Made by a program: the position numbers and the translations under genes. 64,000 bases of DNA from Fannyhessea vaginae DSM 15829. Its GTDB lineage: Bacteria > Actinomycetota > Coriobacteriia > Coriobacteriales > Atopobiaceae. Below are positions 9,217-18,649 of the stretch, piece after piece. The notes under the pieces were generated by a model. That model worked only from the letters and a program-made list of their open reading frames with translations. It made no database searches and had not been told where the DNA came from. Position 1 is the stretch's first letter; each line of letters starts with the position of its first letter. The stretch covers positions 372,001-436,000 of the forward strand of contig NZ_ACGK02000001.1 in the NCBI RefSeq assembly GCF_000159235.2. Reading direction: 5' to 3'.

Positions 9217-11823
9217 ATGGCGTTAGTTGCTCAAGATACATTGTTTTCCCCACAGGATTTTAATGCTGATATGTCCCATAGTCATCAAAGTGGTAAACGT
9301 GACGCTTTGCCGCGCACGCGACAAAGTAGGGTAGATATAGATTCTCTTAATCCGCAACAAAAACAGGCCGTGTTGTGCACTCAAGGCCCTCTTTTGGTAC
9401 TTGCAGGGGCAGGTTCGGGCAAAACGCGTGTTTTAACGTATCGCATTGCATACCTTATTGAGGAGCAAGGGGTAAGTCCTTGGTCTATTCTTGCAATTAC
9501 TTTTACCAATAAAGCTGCAAAAGAAATGCGCGAGCGTATAGAAGCGCTGCTTCCCGGCAGAACACAAGGTATGTGGGTGAGCACCTTTCACGCCATGTGC
9601 GTAAGAATTTTGCGCACGCACGCTGAGCGCTTGGGATATTCAAAAAATTTCACTATTTATGATACCGACGATACCAAACGCTTGATTAAGCATATTATGG
9701 GCGATTTGAATCTTGATCCCAAAAAATATGCACCAAATGCCATTCGCGAGCGTATTTCTCAGGCAAAAAATGCTGCTCAGACGCCTCAAGATATGGAAGA
9801 GACTGCGGGGGGATCTGCGCTGCTTGAAACTACTGCAGAAGTTTATCGTATATTTGAACAACGTTTGCGCACGGCAAATGCAATGGATTTTGACGATTTA
9901 TTAGTCAAAACGTACGAGTTGTTTTCTAAAAACCCTGATGTTTTGGAATACTATCAAAATATTTTTAAATATATCAGTGTTGATGAGTATCAAGACACCA
10001 ATGCTGTCCAATATGCACTTACCAATTTGTTGGCACGCAAATATCAAAATTTAATGGTTGTAGGTGATGACGACCAATCCATTTATTCTTGGCGTGGAGC
10101 TGATATTACTAATATCTTGTCGTTTAGAAAAGACTATCCGCAGGCTCATGTGGTAAAGCTCGAACAAAACTATCGATCAACAGGGCATATCTTGCATGCT
10201 GCTAATGCGGTAGTCAAGCATAATTCAAGGCGCGAAGCAAAAGAGCTGTTTACCAAAGCAGGCGATGGTCAAAAGGTTGAGGTGTTTCAGGCTTCTGATG
10301 AGCGCGATGAAGGTCGCTGGATTGGTGCCGAAATTGAGAAGCTCCATGACAGCGGGTGTGCGTATAGCGATATAGCAGTGTTTTATCGTATGAACGCGCA
10401 ATCTCGTATTTTAGAAGATATGTTTTTACGCGCGGGTGTGCCGTATAAAATTGTGGGTGGTACGCGATTCTTTGACCGTGCAGAAATTAGAGATGTGCTT
10501 GCATATCTCAAAGTTGTGGTTAATCCCTTTGATGATGTGAGTGTTTTGCGCATTATCAATACACCGCGCAGAGGTATTGGTACAACATCTATTGATAAAA
10601 TCCAGTCATATGCCAATGATCGAAATATCTCGTTTTTCGAGGCAGTATGTGCTTGTTGCGATGAAAAAGATCTTCTTAATGCTCGTTTGCGCACCAAACT
10701 TTCTGAGTTTGTATCGTGCATTCAAAAAGCGCAGACTATGCATGGAGATTTGTCGAAAGTTGTTTCGGCAATTTTGGACGAAACACATCTTGTTGATGCA
10801 CTTAAAAGCGAGGGTAGTGTTGAGGCCGAATCTCGAATCGAAAACATTCAAGAGTTTTTAAGCGTTGCTGCAGAATTTGAAGCATCGCACGACAATATGG
10901 AAGAAACTCTGATGAGTTTGCAAGACCTTGCCGAAGCAGGTTTAATTGATAGTCAACAGTTAGATGAGTTGGGTGTGCCCACTTTGGATTCTCAAGCGTC
11001 GTCTGCTGTAAATGCTCGTCCATCTGCGCAGGTAAAAGACATTATAGCCGTCAATCAGCAAGGCAACTCACAAACACTTGACACGGTCCAAGTGGCTGCT
11101 TCTGAGCACACAGCCGATCAGGGTGCGGTTGACGCCAATTTAGCTGCATTTATCGAATGGCTTGCCCTGCGTTCAGATCTTGATACGCTTTCTGGTCAAA
11201 CAAGTGCTATTACTATGATGACGGTACATGCTGCTAAAGGTTTGGAATTTCCTGTGGTATTTGTTGCAGGAATGGAAGATGGCATTTTCCCTCATGTAGC
11301 ATTTGATAGAAGCGAATCTTTAATCGAAGAAGAACGCCGTCTTGCCTATGTTGCCATTACACGTGCACGTAAACGCTTATTTTTAAGCTATGCAAGCGTA
11401 AGACATATGTTTGGTAGTACGCAAACTAACCCCAAAAGTCGCTTTTTAAACGAAATCCCCGAAGAAGACATACATGCAACAGGCGTTGGCTCGTCGGGCT
11501 TTACAGGCGTTGGTTGGGAAAAGCGTGGAGATCGGCACGGAACGTTTGGGTCGGGCAGAGGTCAAGATGTCTATGGTGGACACGTGTTTGGTTCGTATAC
11601 GCGCTCTACGGGAACAAGTACGCAATCTCAAGCTGCTGGCATACAAAAAGATAGCGCCCAAGTGCTTACATCCTTTAAGCGCGGTGATCGCGTTTCTCAT
11701 AAAACGTTTGGCATAGGTGTTGTAAGAAGCGAAACACGCGATACCGTGGAAGTATTTTTTGAAAAGACGGGTAAAACCAAGAAGCTCATGAAAGGTTTTG
11801 CTCCTTTGGTTAAGTTAGATTAA
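9217..11823 (+). CDS. pcrA: ATP-dependent DNA helicase PcrA/UvrD
   Basis: 868 residues from the ATG at 9217 (GGAG 6 nt upstream; ATG 9211 is an alternative). SF1A 3'-5' helicase acting in nucleotide excision repair, mismatch repair and replication-fork clearance. Motifs in order: Q-motif LNPQQKQAV, Walker A GAGSGKT (64-70), TFTNKAAKEM, DEYQDTN, GDDDQSIYSWRGAD, QNYRS, TVHAAKGLEF, VAITRARKRL. The last 60 residues (FKRGDRVSHKTFGIGVV) form the Tudor-like domain that binds RNA polymerase in PcrA. About 75 residues of low-complexity sequence, encoded near 10910-11140, are inserted before the conserved LAAFIEWLALRSDLD block; ordinary PcrA lacks this linker. Confidence 0.95.
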   Translation: MALVAQDTLFSPQDFNADMSHSHQSGKRDALPRTRQSRVDIDSLNPQQKQAVLCTQGPLLVLAGAGSGKTRVLTYRIAYLIEEQGVSPWSILAITFTNKAAKEMRERIEALLPGRTQGMWVSTFHAMCVRILRTHAERLGYSKNFTIYDTDDTKRLIKHIMGDLNLDPKKYAPNAIRERISQAKNAAQTPQDMEETAGGSALLETTAEVYRIFEQRLRTANAMDFDDLLVKTYELFSKNPDVLEYYQNIFKYISVDEYQDTNAVQYALTNLLARKYQNLMVVGDDDQSIYSWRGADITNILSFRKDYPQAHVVKLEQNYRSTGHILHAANAVVKHNSRREAKELFTKAGDGQKVEVFQASDERDEGRWIGAEIEKLHDSGCAYSDIAVFYRMNAQSRILEDMFLRAGVPYKIVGGTRFFDRAEIRDVLAYLKVVVNPFDDVSVLRIINTPRRGIGTTSIDKIQSYANDRNISFFEAVCACCDEKDLLNARLRTKLSEFVSCIQKAQTMHGDLSKVVSAILDETHLVDALKSEGSVEAESRIENIQEFLSVAAEFEASHDNMEETLMSLQDLAEAGLIDSQQLDELGVPTLDSQASSAVNARPSAQVKDIIAVNQQGNSQTLDTVQVAASEHTADQGAVDANLAAFIEWLALRSDLDTLSGQTSAITMMTVHAAKGLEFPVVFVAGMEDGIFPHVAFDRSESLIEEERRLAYVAITRARKRLFLSYASVRHMFGSTQTNPKSRFLNEIPEEDIHATGVGSSGFTGVGWEKRGDRHGTFGSGRGQDVYGGHVFGSYTRSTGTSTQSQAAGIQKDSAQVLTSFKRGDRVSHKTFGIGVVRSETRDTVEVFFEKTGKTKKLMKGFAPLVKLD

Positions 11824-11908
11824 ACGCATGTCATCTTAAAACAGACACCGGTGGCATTTCTGTAAAACAATCTTAACTACGTGCCACGTATTTTGCGAAA
11901 GAGGTTAT

Positions 11909-12610
11909 ATGATTCAAACGTATGGCATTATCGGTGCTATGAAAGTTGAAACCGAACTTCTGGTAGAACATATGCAGCAGACGCGCCACACACGTTTTGC
12001 GTCTATGGACTTTTTTGAAGGCGTGTTGTGCGGCAAGCAAGTTGTGGTGGTTCAAAGTGGTATCGGCAAAGTAAATGCAGGTATTTGTGCTCAGATCCTA
12101 TGTAATATCTATCACGTGGACGCAATCATCAACACGGGCATAGCTGGCGCTTTGGATTTGCGCTTAACGGTTGGTGACGTTGTGGTTTCAACGGAGGTGG
12201 TGCACCACGATTTTGATGTAAGCAACTTGTCGTACCCCCTAGGACAAATTCCTGGTATGGACACACTCACCTTTAAAGCGTCTGATGAGCTTATAGTTGC
12301 TGCAGATAAAGCCATACGTTCTGCTCGTCCAGATATACACTGTTACATGGGATGCATTGCGTCAGGAGATCAATTTGTGCATACGAGCGACCGAAAAACC
12401 GACATTGTGCAAGCGTTTGGCGCGCTTTGTTGCGAGATGGAAGGTGCTGCAATTGGACAGACTTGCTATCTGAATCATATTCCCTTTGTTGTTATGCGTA
12501 CCATTTCTGATAATGCCGATGAAGAATCGGGAGTTGATTATCCTAAGTTTGAAAAACAAACAGCGCATGATAATGCGCGGATTATTGAGCACATGCTTTT
12601 GACGCTGTAA
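11909..12610 (+). CDS. mtnN: 5'-methylthioadenosine/S-adenosylhomocysteine nucleosidase
   Basis: 233 residues, ATG behind GAGG. Hydrolyses adenine from MTA and SAH in the activated methyl cycle. Family blocks: GIIGAMKVETELL (E14 aligns with catalytic Glu12 of E. coli), VVQSGIGKVNA, NTGIAGAL, CEMEGAAIGQ and RTISDNADEES, supplying the second catalytic Glu and the catalytic Asp. It lies 84 nt upstream of luxS on the same strand, which makes the SAH -> S-ribosylhomocysteine -> homocysteine + DPD route complete in two adjacent genes. Confidence 0.96.
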   Translation: MIQTYGIIGAMKVETELLVEHMQQTRHTRFASMDFFEGVLCGKQVVVVQSGIGKVNAGICAQILCNIYHVDAIINTGIAGALDLRLTVGDVVVSTEVVHHDFDVSNLSYPLGQIPGMDTLTFKASDELIVAADKAIRSARPDIHCYMGCIASGDQFVHTSDRKTDIVQAFGALCCEMEGAAIGQTCYLNHIPFVVMRTISDNADEESGVDYPKFEKQTAHDNARIIEHMLLTL

Positions 12611-12694
12611 GGCAGCATCATCAGCTCTACGAGTTATGTTATATGCAGTTTATGCACGACTAATGTTTTGCGCGATACAAATGAGGTGAGTTTG

Positions 12695-13180
12695 ATGGAA
12701 AAGATTGCAAGTTTTACCGTTAATCACGAGCTTTTAGAGCCTGGTGTGTATGTGTCACGACGCGATACCTATCCAAATACTTCGTATGAGGTAACTACCT
12801 TTGATATTCGCATGTGCGCTCCAAATCGCGAGCCTGTTATTGATACGGCGGCTTTGCATGCGTTGGAGCATATGGGAGCCACGTATCTGCGCAATAACAA
12901 AGCATGGGCGTCGCGTGTTTTATATTTTGGCCCTATGGGCTGTAGAACAGGTTTTTACCTTTTATTGTTTGGCTCATATCAAACGCAAGATGTTATTGAC
13001 CTGTTGTGCGAGTTGTTTTCAAGTATGGCAACCCATGAAGGTACAGTTCCAGGAGCTTTACCCAAAGAATGTGGTAACTGGCATGATAGTGATTTGCCTA
13101 TGGCAAAATGGTGGGCAAAGCGTTTTCTTGAGCAAACGTTGCTTCACATAGATAACGCGCACATGAATTATCCTGCGTAA
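12695..13180 (+). CDS. luxS: S-ribosylhomocysteine lyase
   Basis: 161 residues from the ATG at 12695 (GAGGTGAG upstream; the in-frame start at 12668 lacks a site). Metal-dependent lyase giving homocysteine and DPD, the autoinducer-2 precursor. The HxxEH metal motif is H55-A-L-E-H59; the catalytic Cys lies in MGC83RTG and the third metal ligand is C126 in KECGNWHD, almost the same numbering as E. coli LuxS (H54, H58, C126). Full length for the family. Downstream partner of mtnN. Confidence 0.97.
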   Translation: MEKIASFTVNHELLEPGVYVSRRDTYPNTSYEVTTFDIRMCAPNREPVIDTAALHALEHMGATYLRNNKAWASRVLYFGPMGCRTGFYLLLFGSYQTQDVIDLLCELFSSMATHEGTVPGALPKECGNWHDSDLPMAKWWAKRFLEQTLLHIDNAHMNYPA

Positions 13181-13220
13181 GCATCTGAGAATCTACATCA
13201 TTCATATAAGACGAAGCTTA

Positions 13221-13254
13221 ATAAAAATACCCTCAAACGGTTCATTTGAGGGTA
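13221..13254 (-). terminator. Intrinsic terminator of the DegV gene
   Basis: Perfect 10-bp stem TACCCTCAAA/TTTGAGGGTA (13228-13254) with a 7-nt loop. Read on the minus strand it is followed directly by TTTTTAT. The forward strand has only A residues after it, so it mainly serves the reverse-strand DegV gene. A second, looser inverted repeat ATCATAGG/CCTATGAT (13283-13290, 13312-13319) lies between it and the gene. Confidence 0.8.
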
Positions 13255-13331
13255 AAAATTTAAGTGTTGCTATATATGCAACATCATAGGCAAAAAATCA
13301 GTTGTTCTATACCTATGATTTACGTGCGCTT

Positions 13332-14201
13332 TTAGTTATCGAGTACTTTTTGAATGCCTAAGCCAATTAAATCGGGACCGGTATGAACAAGCAGTTCAGG
13401 GGTTATATCTGCATGTTCGATACCTGCTACATCTTTAATGTCAGCTTGCAAACGCTTATTAAAATGCTCGAAAAGTTCCCTGTTTTTCTCTGTTGTACAA
13501 ATTGCTATACGAACCTTACCCCAGCGGTTTGCGTAATCTTCTACCAGCGCAACAAGGGTATCGAGCGCCTTGTCCCATCCGCGCGCCTTTTTCTTGATAG
13601 CGTATGCGCCGCTCTCGTCGCAGGTAAGAATCGGCTTGATGTTTAATACCTTGCTGATGTTATAAATTGCAGCATTGATTCGTCCGCCTTTATAGACGTA
13701 ATCAAGTGTTTTGGCACAGAAAAATACACGTGAATGCTCTATGTACGCTTCAATTTTTTCTTCAAGCGCTTCAAATGGAGTACCTTGTTCAATGAGTTCT
13801 ACCGCACGCTCTACTACCATACCCGATACCATACCTACAAGGCGCGTATCAACAACAAGCGTGGGAAAGTCACTCATTTGGTCGGCAACCATACGCATAG
13901 TTTCATACGTTGCTGAAAGTTTGCTTGCAATCGTAAAGATTACTGCTTTGGTATAACCTGCCTCACGTGCGCTCACAAGAGCTCTGTGTATTCTGTCGGG
14001 TGAGGGTAGAGATGTAGTAGGAATTTCTTTATCTAAACGTGTAAGAATTTCTGATGAAGAAATATTCACGCAGCTCTCATATGTTGAACCGTCTGAATAG
14101 GTAATACGTTGTGGCACCACAATGATGTCGTGTGCGCGTACGAATGACTCGGCAACGTCAGAGCCAGAATCTACTATACATGCAATATGTTGATTATTCA
14201 T
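13332..14201 (-). CDS. DegV family fatty acid-binding protein
   Basis: 289 residues, ATG preceded by GGAGG. Two-domain EDD fold: N-terminal start IACIVDSGSDVAESF, then TTSLPSPD (the Thr/Ser loop that holds the fatty acid head group), VVDTRLVGMVSG and YVYKGGRINAA. In Gram-positive bacteria such proteins (FakB) deliver fatty acids to the kinase FakA; no fakA is in this window. A second DegV gene lies at 44123-45157; the two are diverged. Reverse strand, convergent with luxS. Confidence 0.93.
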   Translation of the reverse strand: MNNQHIACIVDSGSDVAESFVRAHDIIVVPQRITYSDGSTYESCVNISSSEILTRLDKEIPTTSLPSPDRIHRALVSAREAGYTKAVIFTIASKLSATYETMRMVADQMSDFPTLVVDTRLVGMVSGMVVERAVELIEQGTPFEALEEKIEAYIEHSRVFFCAKTLDYVYKGGRINAAIYNISKVLNIKPILTCDESGAYAIKKKARGWDKALDTLVALVEDYANRWGKVRIAICTTEKNRELFEHFNKRLQADIKDVAGIEHADITPELLVHTGPDLIGLGIQKVLDN

Positions 14202-14453
14202 GCATCCTCCAGTTGAGGCTAAATTATCTTTATGGGTATTTTCTCATGAATTTGATAGTTTTCTACCAAATTGCACGGTAATTCAATAACTATAAGTATA
14301 CTATGTAAACAAAAAATAAACCTATCAAATAAATTCTATGTTTTAACCTTGGCATGTATCAAATTTAGAGCCGTAACGTCGACTGTTTGATAGTATATAT
14401 GCATACACATTCAGGTATTTATACATTACCTCAATATAAAAGTTTAGGAGTAA

Positions 14454-15830
14454 GTGCACATTATGAAACAGCGTTTATCCACCACTATTAAAGAGCCTTC
14501 GGTTATTGCACGTGTTATCAAGCGAACGCCGTTTGAGGCTCTCAGCTCAGACGGTACACTCGCTGCGGCTGTTATGGTTGCAGCTGCTCTATGCGCGGTT
14601 ATTGTTGCCAATACCCCGTTATATGCCAGCGTACATCATGCGTTTACTCAAAGCTTGGGCATTTGGATCGCCAATTTTTATGTGTCTATGACATTTGAAG
14701 CTTTCATTAATGACTTCTTAATGGCCATTTTCTTTTTACTTGTTGGTATAGAACTAAAATACGAAATGGTCGTAGGACAGCTTAGACGACCCCGTCAAGC
14801 ACTCTTGCCCATGCTGGCAGCTGTTGGTGGAGTGTGTGTGCCAGCGCTTATCTATACGGCTTTTAACTGGGGAAAAAGTGTTCATGGATGGGCAATTCCT
14901 ATTGCTACCGATATTGCATTTGCTCTTGGTGTTATGTCGCTTTTGGGTAAGCGCGTGGCTCCTCAGACTAAAGTCTTTTTTCAAACACTTGCTATTGCCG
15001 ATGACTTATTAGCAATTGTAGTACTTGCCCTGTTTTATGGACAGAGTTTAGACGTGGTTTGGTGCGCGGCTACCCTAGGAGTTATTCTTTGTTTGGCGCT
15101 TCTTTCTCGTGCAAAAATATTTTCTGCAAAGCCATATCTTATAGTGGGTTTTGTTCTATGGATCTGTATGTATAATTCCGGCGTTCACCCTACGCTTGCA
15201 GGTGTAATTTTGGCATTTTTCTTACCAGTTAAAAGCGATATCCGTCTTTCACACCTGCATAGCTGGCTTAGCCATCAAACAAACATGCTTGATGAGCACC
15301 TAGATACAGATGTTCATATTTTAGGACAGCACGACGTAAGCTATGATGCTCAGCGCATTGAACGCATTATGCACCATGTAACTCCTCCACTTGAGCGTGT
15401 TGAAGGTTATATTTCTGTTTTAGTTAACTTTGTAATTTTGCCGATATTTGCATTTACGAATGCCCAGATTTGTTTAACGGGAACCGATTTTTCTACGCTT
15501 GCAAGCGACCCTGTTGTTCAAGGTGTATTCTTAGGAGCAACGCTTGGAAAACCAATAGGTATTATATCGGTTACGTTTGTACTGGTTAAAATTGGTTTTG
15601 CTAAGCTGCCTAAGCATGTTGACTGGATTCAGATTATTGCAGTTGGTATCATGGGAGCTCTTGGCTTTACGATGTCAATTTTGATTTCTGGTTTGGCCTT
15701 TGATGTACCGCAAGAAATTATGGCGGCTAAATTTGCCATCTTGATGGGTTCATGTGTTGCAAGCGTTGTGGGCATTTTGTTTGTGTTTGTTGCGCAGGCA
15801 ATAAAGGCAGACGCACGCGCGAAAGCTTAG
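14454..15830 (+). CDS. nhaA: Na+/H+ antiporter NhaA
   Basis: 458 residues, about twelve membrane segments. Family signatures: FLVGIELKYEMVVGQL, IPIATDIAFALGVMSLLG and LAIADDLLAIVV, the last two carrying the Asp residues of the ion-binding site. A hydrophilic loop (about residues 275-315) between helices is typical for actinobacterial NhaA. Exchanges protons for sodium, for pH and salt homeostasis. Start: GTG 14454 lies 3 nt and ATG 14463 lies 12 nt behind TAGGAG, so the start is uncertain by three codons. Monocistronic. Confidence 0.95.
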   Translation: MHIMKQRLSTTIKEPSVIARVIKRTPFEALSSDGTLAAAVMVAAALCAVIVANTPLYASVHHAFTQSLGIWIANFYVSMTFEAFINDFLMAIFFLLVGIELKYEMVVGQLRRPRQALLPMLAAVGGVCVPALIYTAFNWGKSVHGWAIPIATDIAFALGVMSLLGKRVAPQTKVFFQTLAIADDLLAIVVLALFYGQSLDVVWCAATLGVILCLALLSRAKIFSAKPYLIVGFVLWICMYNSGVHPTLAGVILAFFLPVKSDIRLSHLHSWLSHQTNMLDEHLDTDVHILGQHDVSYDAQRIERIMHHVTPPLERVEGYISVLVNFVILPIFAFTNAQICLTGTDFSTLASDPVVQGVFLGATLGKPIGIISVTFVLVKIGFAKLPKHVDWIQIIAVGIMGALGFTMSILISGLAFDVPQEIMAAKFAILMGSCVASVVGILFVFVAQAIKADARAKA

Positions 15831-15854
15831 TGAAAATTATTTGAGATTTTTTAT

Positions 15855-15893
15855 TGTCTATGGGTTGCGTTTTATTCAACGCACCCATAGACA
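15855..15893. terminator. Long hairpin overlapping the stop codon of the 101-aa gene
   Basis: TGTCTATGGG-t-TGCGTT (15855-15871) pairs with AACGCA-CCCATAGACA (15878-15893): 16 bp with one bulged base and a 6-nt loop. It sits between convergent genes and the reverse-strand gene ends inside its loop (stop at 15872-15874). There is no T tract on either exit side, so the terminator call rests on position and stem strength. Confidence 0.5.
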
Positions 15894-16177
15894 TAGCCCC
15901 AACCATGAGCAGTAATAATTGAATTTAAGTGGTCGCATAATACGCTGCGTTTATACGAGCCTCCAGGGAGCAGTTTAATAACTTCGCATAAGTCATCGCT
16001 TAAATCATCAATTTCTGCACGCATTTCAACATCAATTTTAGTCACAGAGCCAGAAGGCTTGTGCGCGTATAATGCATCTACAAGCTTTTGTAGCTCACCA
16101 TATTCGGCGGCACGCGCGCTGCCGCGCCTGTAAACTGCAGGATTGCAGCTATGTTGTGGAACGGTAATCTTTTTCAT
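15872..16177 (-). CDS. Small protein of unknown function
   Basis: 101 residues if the ATG at 16177 is used; the open frame runs up to 16252 but that start would overlap the divergent aminotransferase. No clear ribosome binding site. Acidic middle part (KIDVEMRAEIDDLSDDLCEVIKLLPGG) looks like two amphipathic helices followed by YKRSVLCDHLNSII, perhaps helix-turn-helix-like; no known family recognised. Codon use resembles the neighbours. The stop codon lies in the loop of a strong hairpin. Confidence 0.55.
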   Translation of the reverse strand: MKKITVPQHSCNPAVYRRGSARAAEYGELQKLVDALYAHKPSGSVTKIDVEMRAEIDDLSDDLCEVIKLLPGGSYKRSVLCDHLNSIITAHGWGYVYGCVE

Positions 16178-16239
16178 GAGTTCATGGTAACAAGCAAAAG
16201 GGGTTATACTTAAAAAAATGACCTGAAGGGATAAAAACC

Positions 16240-17535
16240 ATGACTTGTACATATGAAACTATGACTTCAGACGAGCTCAAGAGCGAGATTTCTGCGCTTT
16301 CGTTACAGCTTCAGCAGTATAGGGCAATGAATCTTTCGCTTGATATGTCACGAGGAAAACCGTCATGCGCGCAAATAGAACTCTCTTGTCCGCTGCTTGA
16401 TGTGGTTAACTCACAAACTCCCTTGGTAGACGGTGATGCGATCGTTGATAATTACGGATCGCCCGATGGTCTGCCGTCGACAAGAAATTTAGTGAGCAAA
16501 TTGTTAGATGTTCCGCAGAAAAATGTTATTGTGTCGGGATCATCGAGCTTAAATCTTATGCACGATTTGATTGTTTATGCATTTACCCATGGCATAAGCG
16601 GTCAAGAACCTTTTTATAAGCAGGGGAAAATCACGTGGCTTTGTCCTGCTCCAGGCTACGACAGGCATTTTACTATTACCGAAAAACTTGGCTTTATCAA
16701 TAAAGTTATTCCTATGAATGACGCAGGTCCCGATGTTGCCATGATTCGCGAACTTGTTGAACACGATACGTCTGTAAAAGGTATATGGTGCAATCCTAAG
16801 TATTCTAATCCAACGGGTGTAACCTATTCTGACGAAGTGGTACGTAGTTTAGCGCAGCTTAAGCCTGCCGCGCCGGATTTTCGTATCTACTGGGATAATG
16901 CGTATGCGTTTCATTGCTTTAAGCAGCCCGATGTTAAACTTCTTAACATTTTTGAAGCGCTTCGTGAGGCACACGCGCAAAATCTGGTGTATGAGTTTGG
17001 TTCGTTTGCAAAAATCACTTTTCCAAGTTCTGCTATTGCATATGTATGTGCATCTGATGAGGATATTGCAACTATTCATGATGCATTTATGGAAGAGCGT
17101 GTAAGCTCCGAAAAATTAAGCCAGCTTGCTCATGCACTCTACTTTAAGACGCCCCAGGATGTGTATGAGCATATGCAAAAGCACGCAAACATTATTGCAC
17201 CAAAATTTGCCCTTGTAGAAGAAAAACTTTCTGCTCATCTAGGAAATCTTGGCATTGCTACGTGGTCTCATCCGCGTGGTGGCTATTTTGTTTCGCTAGA
17301 TGTTATGCACGGGTGCGCAAAAAAGATCGTGTCATGTATGAAAGAGCTTGGCGTTACGCTTACTACCTGCGGTGCAACGTACCCTTATGGTAAAGATCCT
17401 CTTGATAGCAACATTCGTCTTGCGCCAACGTATCCTGCGCTTAAAGATTTAAGCTGTGCACTGGATATCTTATGTGTGGTAACAAAATTTGTATGTGCTC
17501 AACACATCCAAGAAGAGAAAAGTTGCATTTCTTAG
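16240..17535 (+). CDS. MocR-type aspartate aminotransferase-like PLP enzyme
   Basis: 431 residues, fold-type I. The N-terminal LSLDMSRGKPS, then YGSPDGLPSTR, CNPKYSNPTGVTYSD, YWDNAYAFH and EFGSFAKITFPSSAIAYV place it in the family of aminotransferases related to Corynebacterium AspT (MocR-type, no DNA-binding domain). The Lys of SFAKITF is the PLP Schiff base; the Arg of SNIRLAPTYP would bind the substrate carboxylate. Likely role: aspartate/2-oxoglutarate transamination. ATG start behind GAAGGG. Single gene. Confidence 0.85.
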   Translation: MTCTYETMTSDELKSEISALSLQLQQYRAMNLSLDMSRGKPSCAQIELSCPLLDVVNSQTPLVDGDAIVDNYGSPDGLPSTRNLVSKLLDVPQKNVIVSGSSSLNLMHDLIVYAFTHGISGQEPFYKQGKITWLCPAPGYDRHFTITEKLGFINKVIPMNDAGPDVAMIRELVEHDTSVKGIWCNPKYSNPTGVTYSDEVVRSLAQLKPAAPDFRIYWDNAYAFHCFKQPDVKLLNIFEALREAHAQNLVYEFGSFAKITFPSSAIAYVCASDEDIATIHDAFMEERVSSEKLSQLAHALYFKTPQDVYEHMQKHANIIAPKFALVEEKLSAHLGNLGIATWSHPRGGYFVSLDVMHGCAKKIVSCMKELGVTLTTCGATYPYGKDPLDSNIRLAPTYPALKDLSCALDILCVVTKFVCAQHIQEEKSCIS

Positions 17536-17706
17536 TTTAAGTTTAATTAAGGATGGATAAGTTTGTCTCACATATAAAGAAACTATGAGTTATAGTCATA
17601 TGTGTATGTCTGCTTGACGTATGCGTCTTGACAGTGCATTCTATACATTTAATTTACGTGATACACAAATGCATGATTACTTGTATTTTGTACGAAAGGT
17701 TTTGTT

Positions 17707-18621
17707 ATGTTGCATATGAGCGGAGCTACGCATAAACGAGCGGCTGGTATGAAGTCAGCAGCATCGCGCAAGCGCCAACAGCAGGCTCAAAAGTTGCAGG
17801 AAGAGCGCGACAAAAATCGCGCGAAAAGTCCCGAGCAACAAGCAAAAGATCGCAAGAAGAAATGGTTTGAGGCAGGCGTTGTTGTTTTTGGTGTGCTTAT
17901 GGCATTGGGCATGATGTTGCCGTCATTGGCGCCGATTTTTTCGCATCAAGCACAGCAACAATCGCAAAAAGACGCTCAAGATAAAGCAAAAAGTGCTCAA
18001 GAACATGATGGAAATACGGATAAAAGCACATCTGGCGAATCACAGGATACTTCCACCGATGTCAAAGACGAGTTTAGCGTGCTTATTGATAAATATGAAG
18101 CTCGCCTGAAAAAAGATAACCACGATTTAGCGGCTTTACTTAATTTGGGTAATGCCTATTATACTCGCGGACAACTGGCGTTTAATAAGGCTAAGACAAC
18201 ACAGGATAAGCAGGCTGCCGCTTCATCTTTTGCCAAAGCGCAATCGTATTTTGATTCTTATCTTACTCTTAAAGACTCTAAGGCAGTTCGAGTAAGCAAG
18301 GCAATGTGCGCCTTCTATCAGGGCGATGCTGCATCTGCTCTTCAACAGATCCAAACAGTGCTTGACCAAGGAGATTATGCACCTGCATGGGCAAATTTGG
18401 GCATCATCTATGAATTACAAGGCAATAAATCCGAAGCAAAATCTTCGTTCCAAAAGGCTAAAGATGCTGATCCACATAATGATTATGGAATTGCAACATT
18501 GGCAAGTACACATCTTATGCGCCTGAAACAAGAAGAAATTGTGGCTCAGCAACAAGAACAAGAGCCTGCTGAATCTAGTGATAATCAAGATCTTGCTGAT
18601 AAACTAAACTCTAACCAATAA
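17707..18621 (+). CDS. Membrane-anchored tetratricopeptide repeat protein
   Basis: 304 residues. Residues 1-58 are very basic (Lys/Arg/Gln rich, cytoplasmic), followed by one membrane helix (about 60-82: VVVFGVLMALGMMLPSLAPI), a Gln/Ser/Asp-rich linker and at least two or three TPR units (AALLNLGNAYYTRGQLAF; PAWANLGIIYELQGNKSEA). It is thus a single-pass protein with an outward TPR domain, likely a scaffold for envelope proteins. It starts the run TPR-STAS-tatA-tatC and may belong to that operon (28 nt to the next start). ATG chosen after CGAAAGG. Confidence 0.8.
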   Translation: MLHMSGATHKRAAGMKSAASRKRQQQAQKLQEERDKNRAKSPEQQAKDRKKKWFEAGVVVFGVLMALGMMLPSLAPIFSHQAQQQSQKDAQDKAKSAQEHDGNTDKSTSGESQDTSTDVKDEFSVLIDKYEARLKKDNHDLAALLNLGNAYYTRGQLAFNKAKTTQDKQAAASSFAKAQSYFDSYLTLKDSKAVRVSKAMCAFYQGDAASALQQIQTVLDQGDYAPAWANLGIIYELQGNKSEAKSSFQKAKDADPHNDYGIATLASTHLMRLKQEEIVAQQQEQEPAESSDNQDLADKLNSNQ

Positions 18622-18649
18622 GCAAAAGCCACGCAGATAAGGGGTGAAC

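Noticed and set aside
13283-13319. Second inverted repeat downstream of the DegV gene
   Set aside because: 8-bp arms with a 21-nt loop and no T tract; too weak for a separate call.
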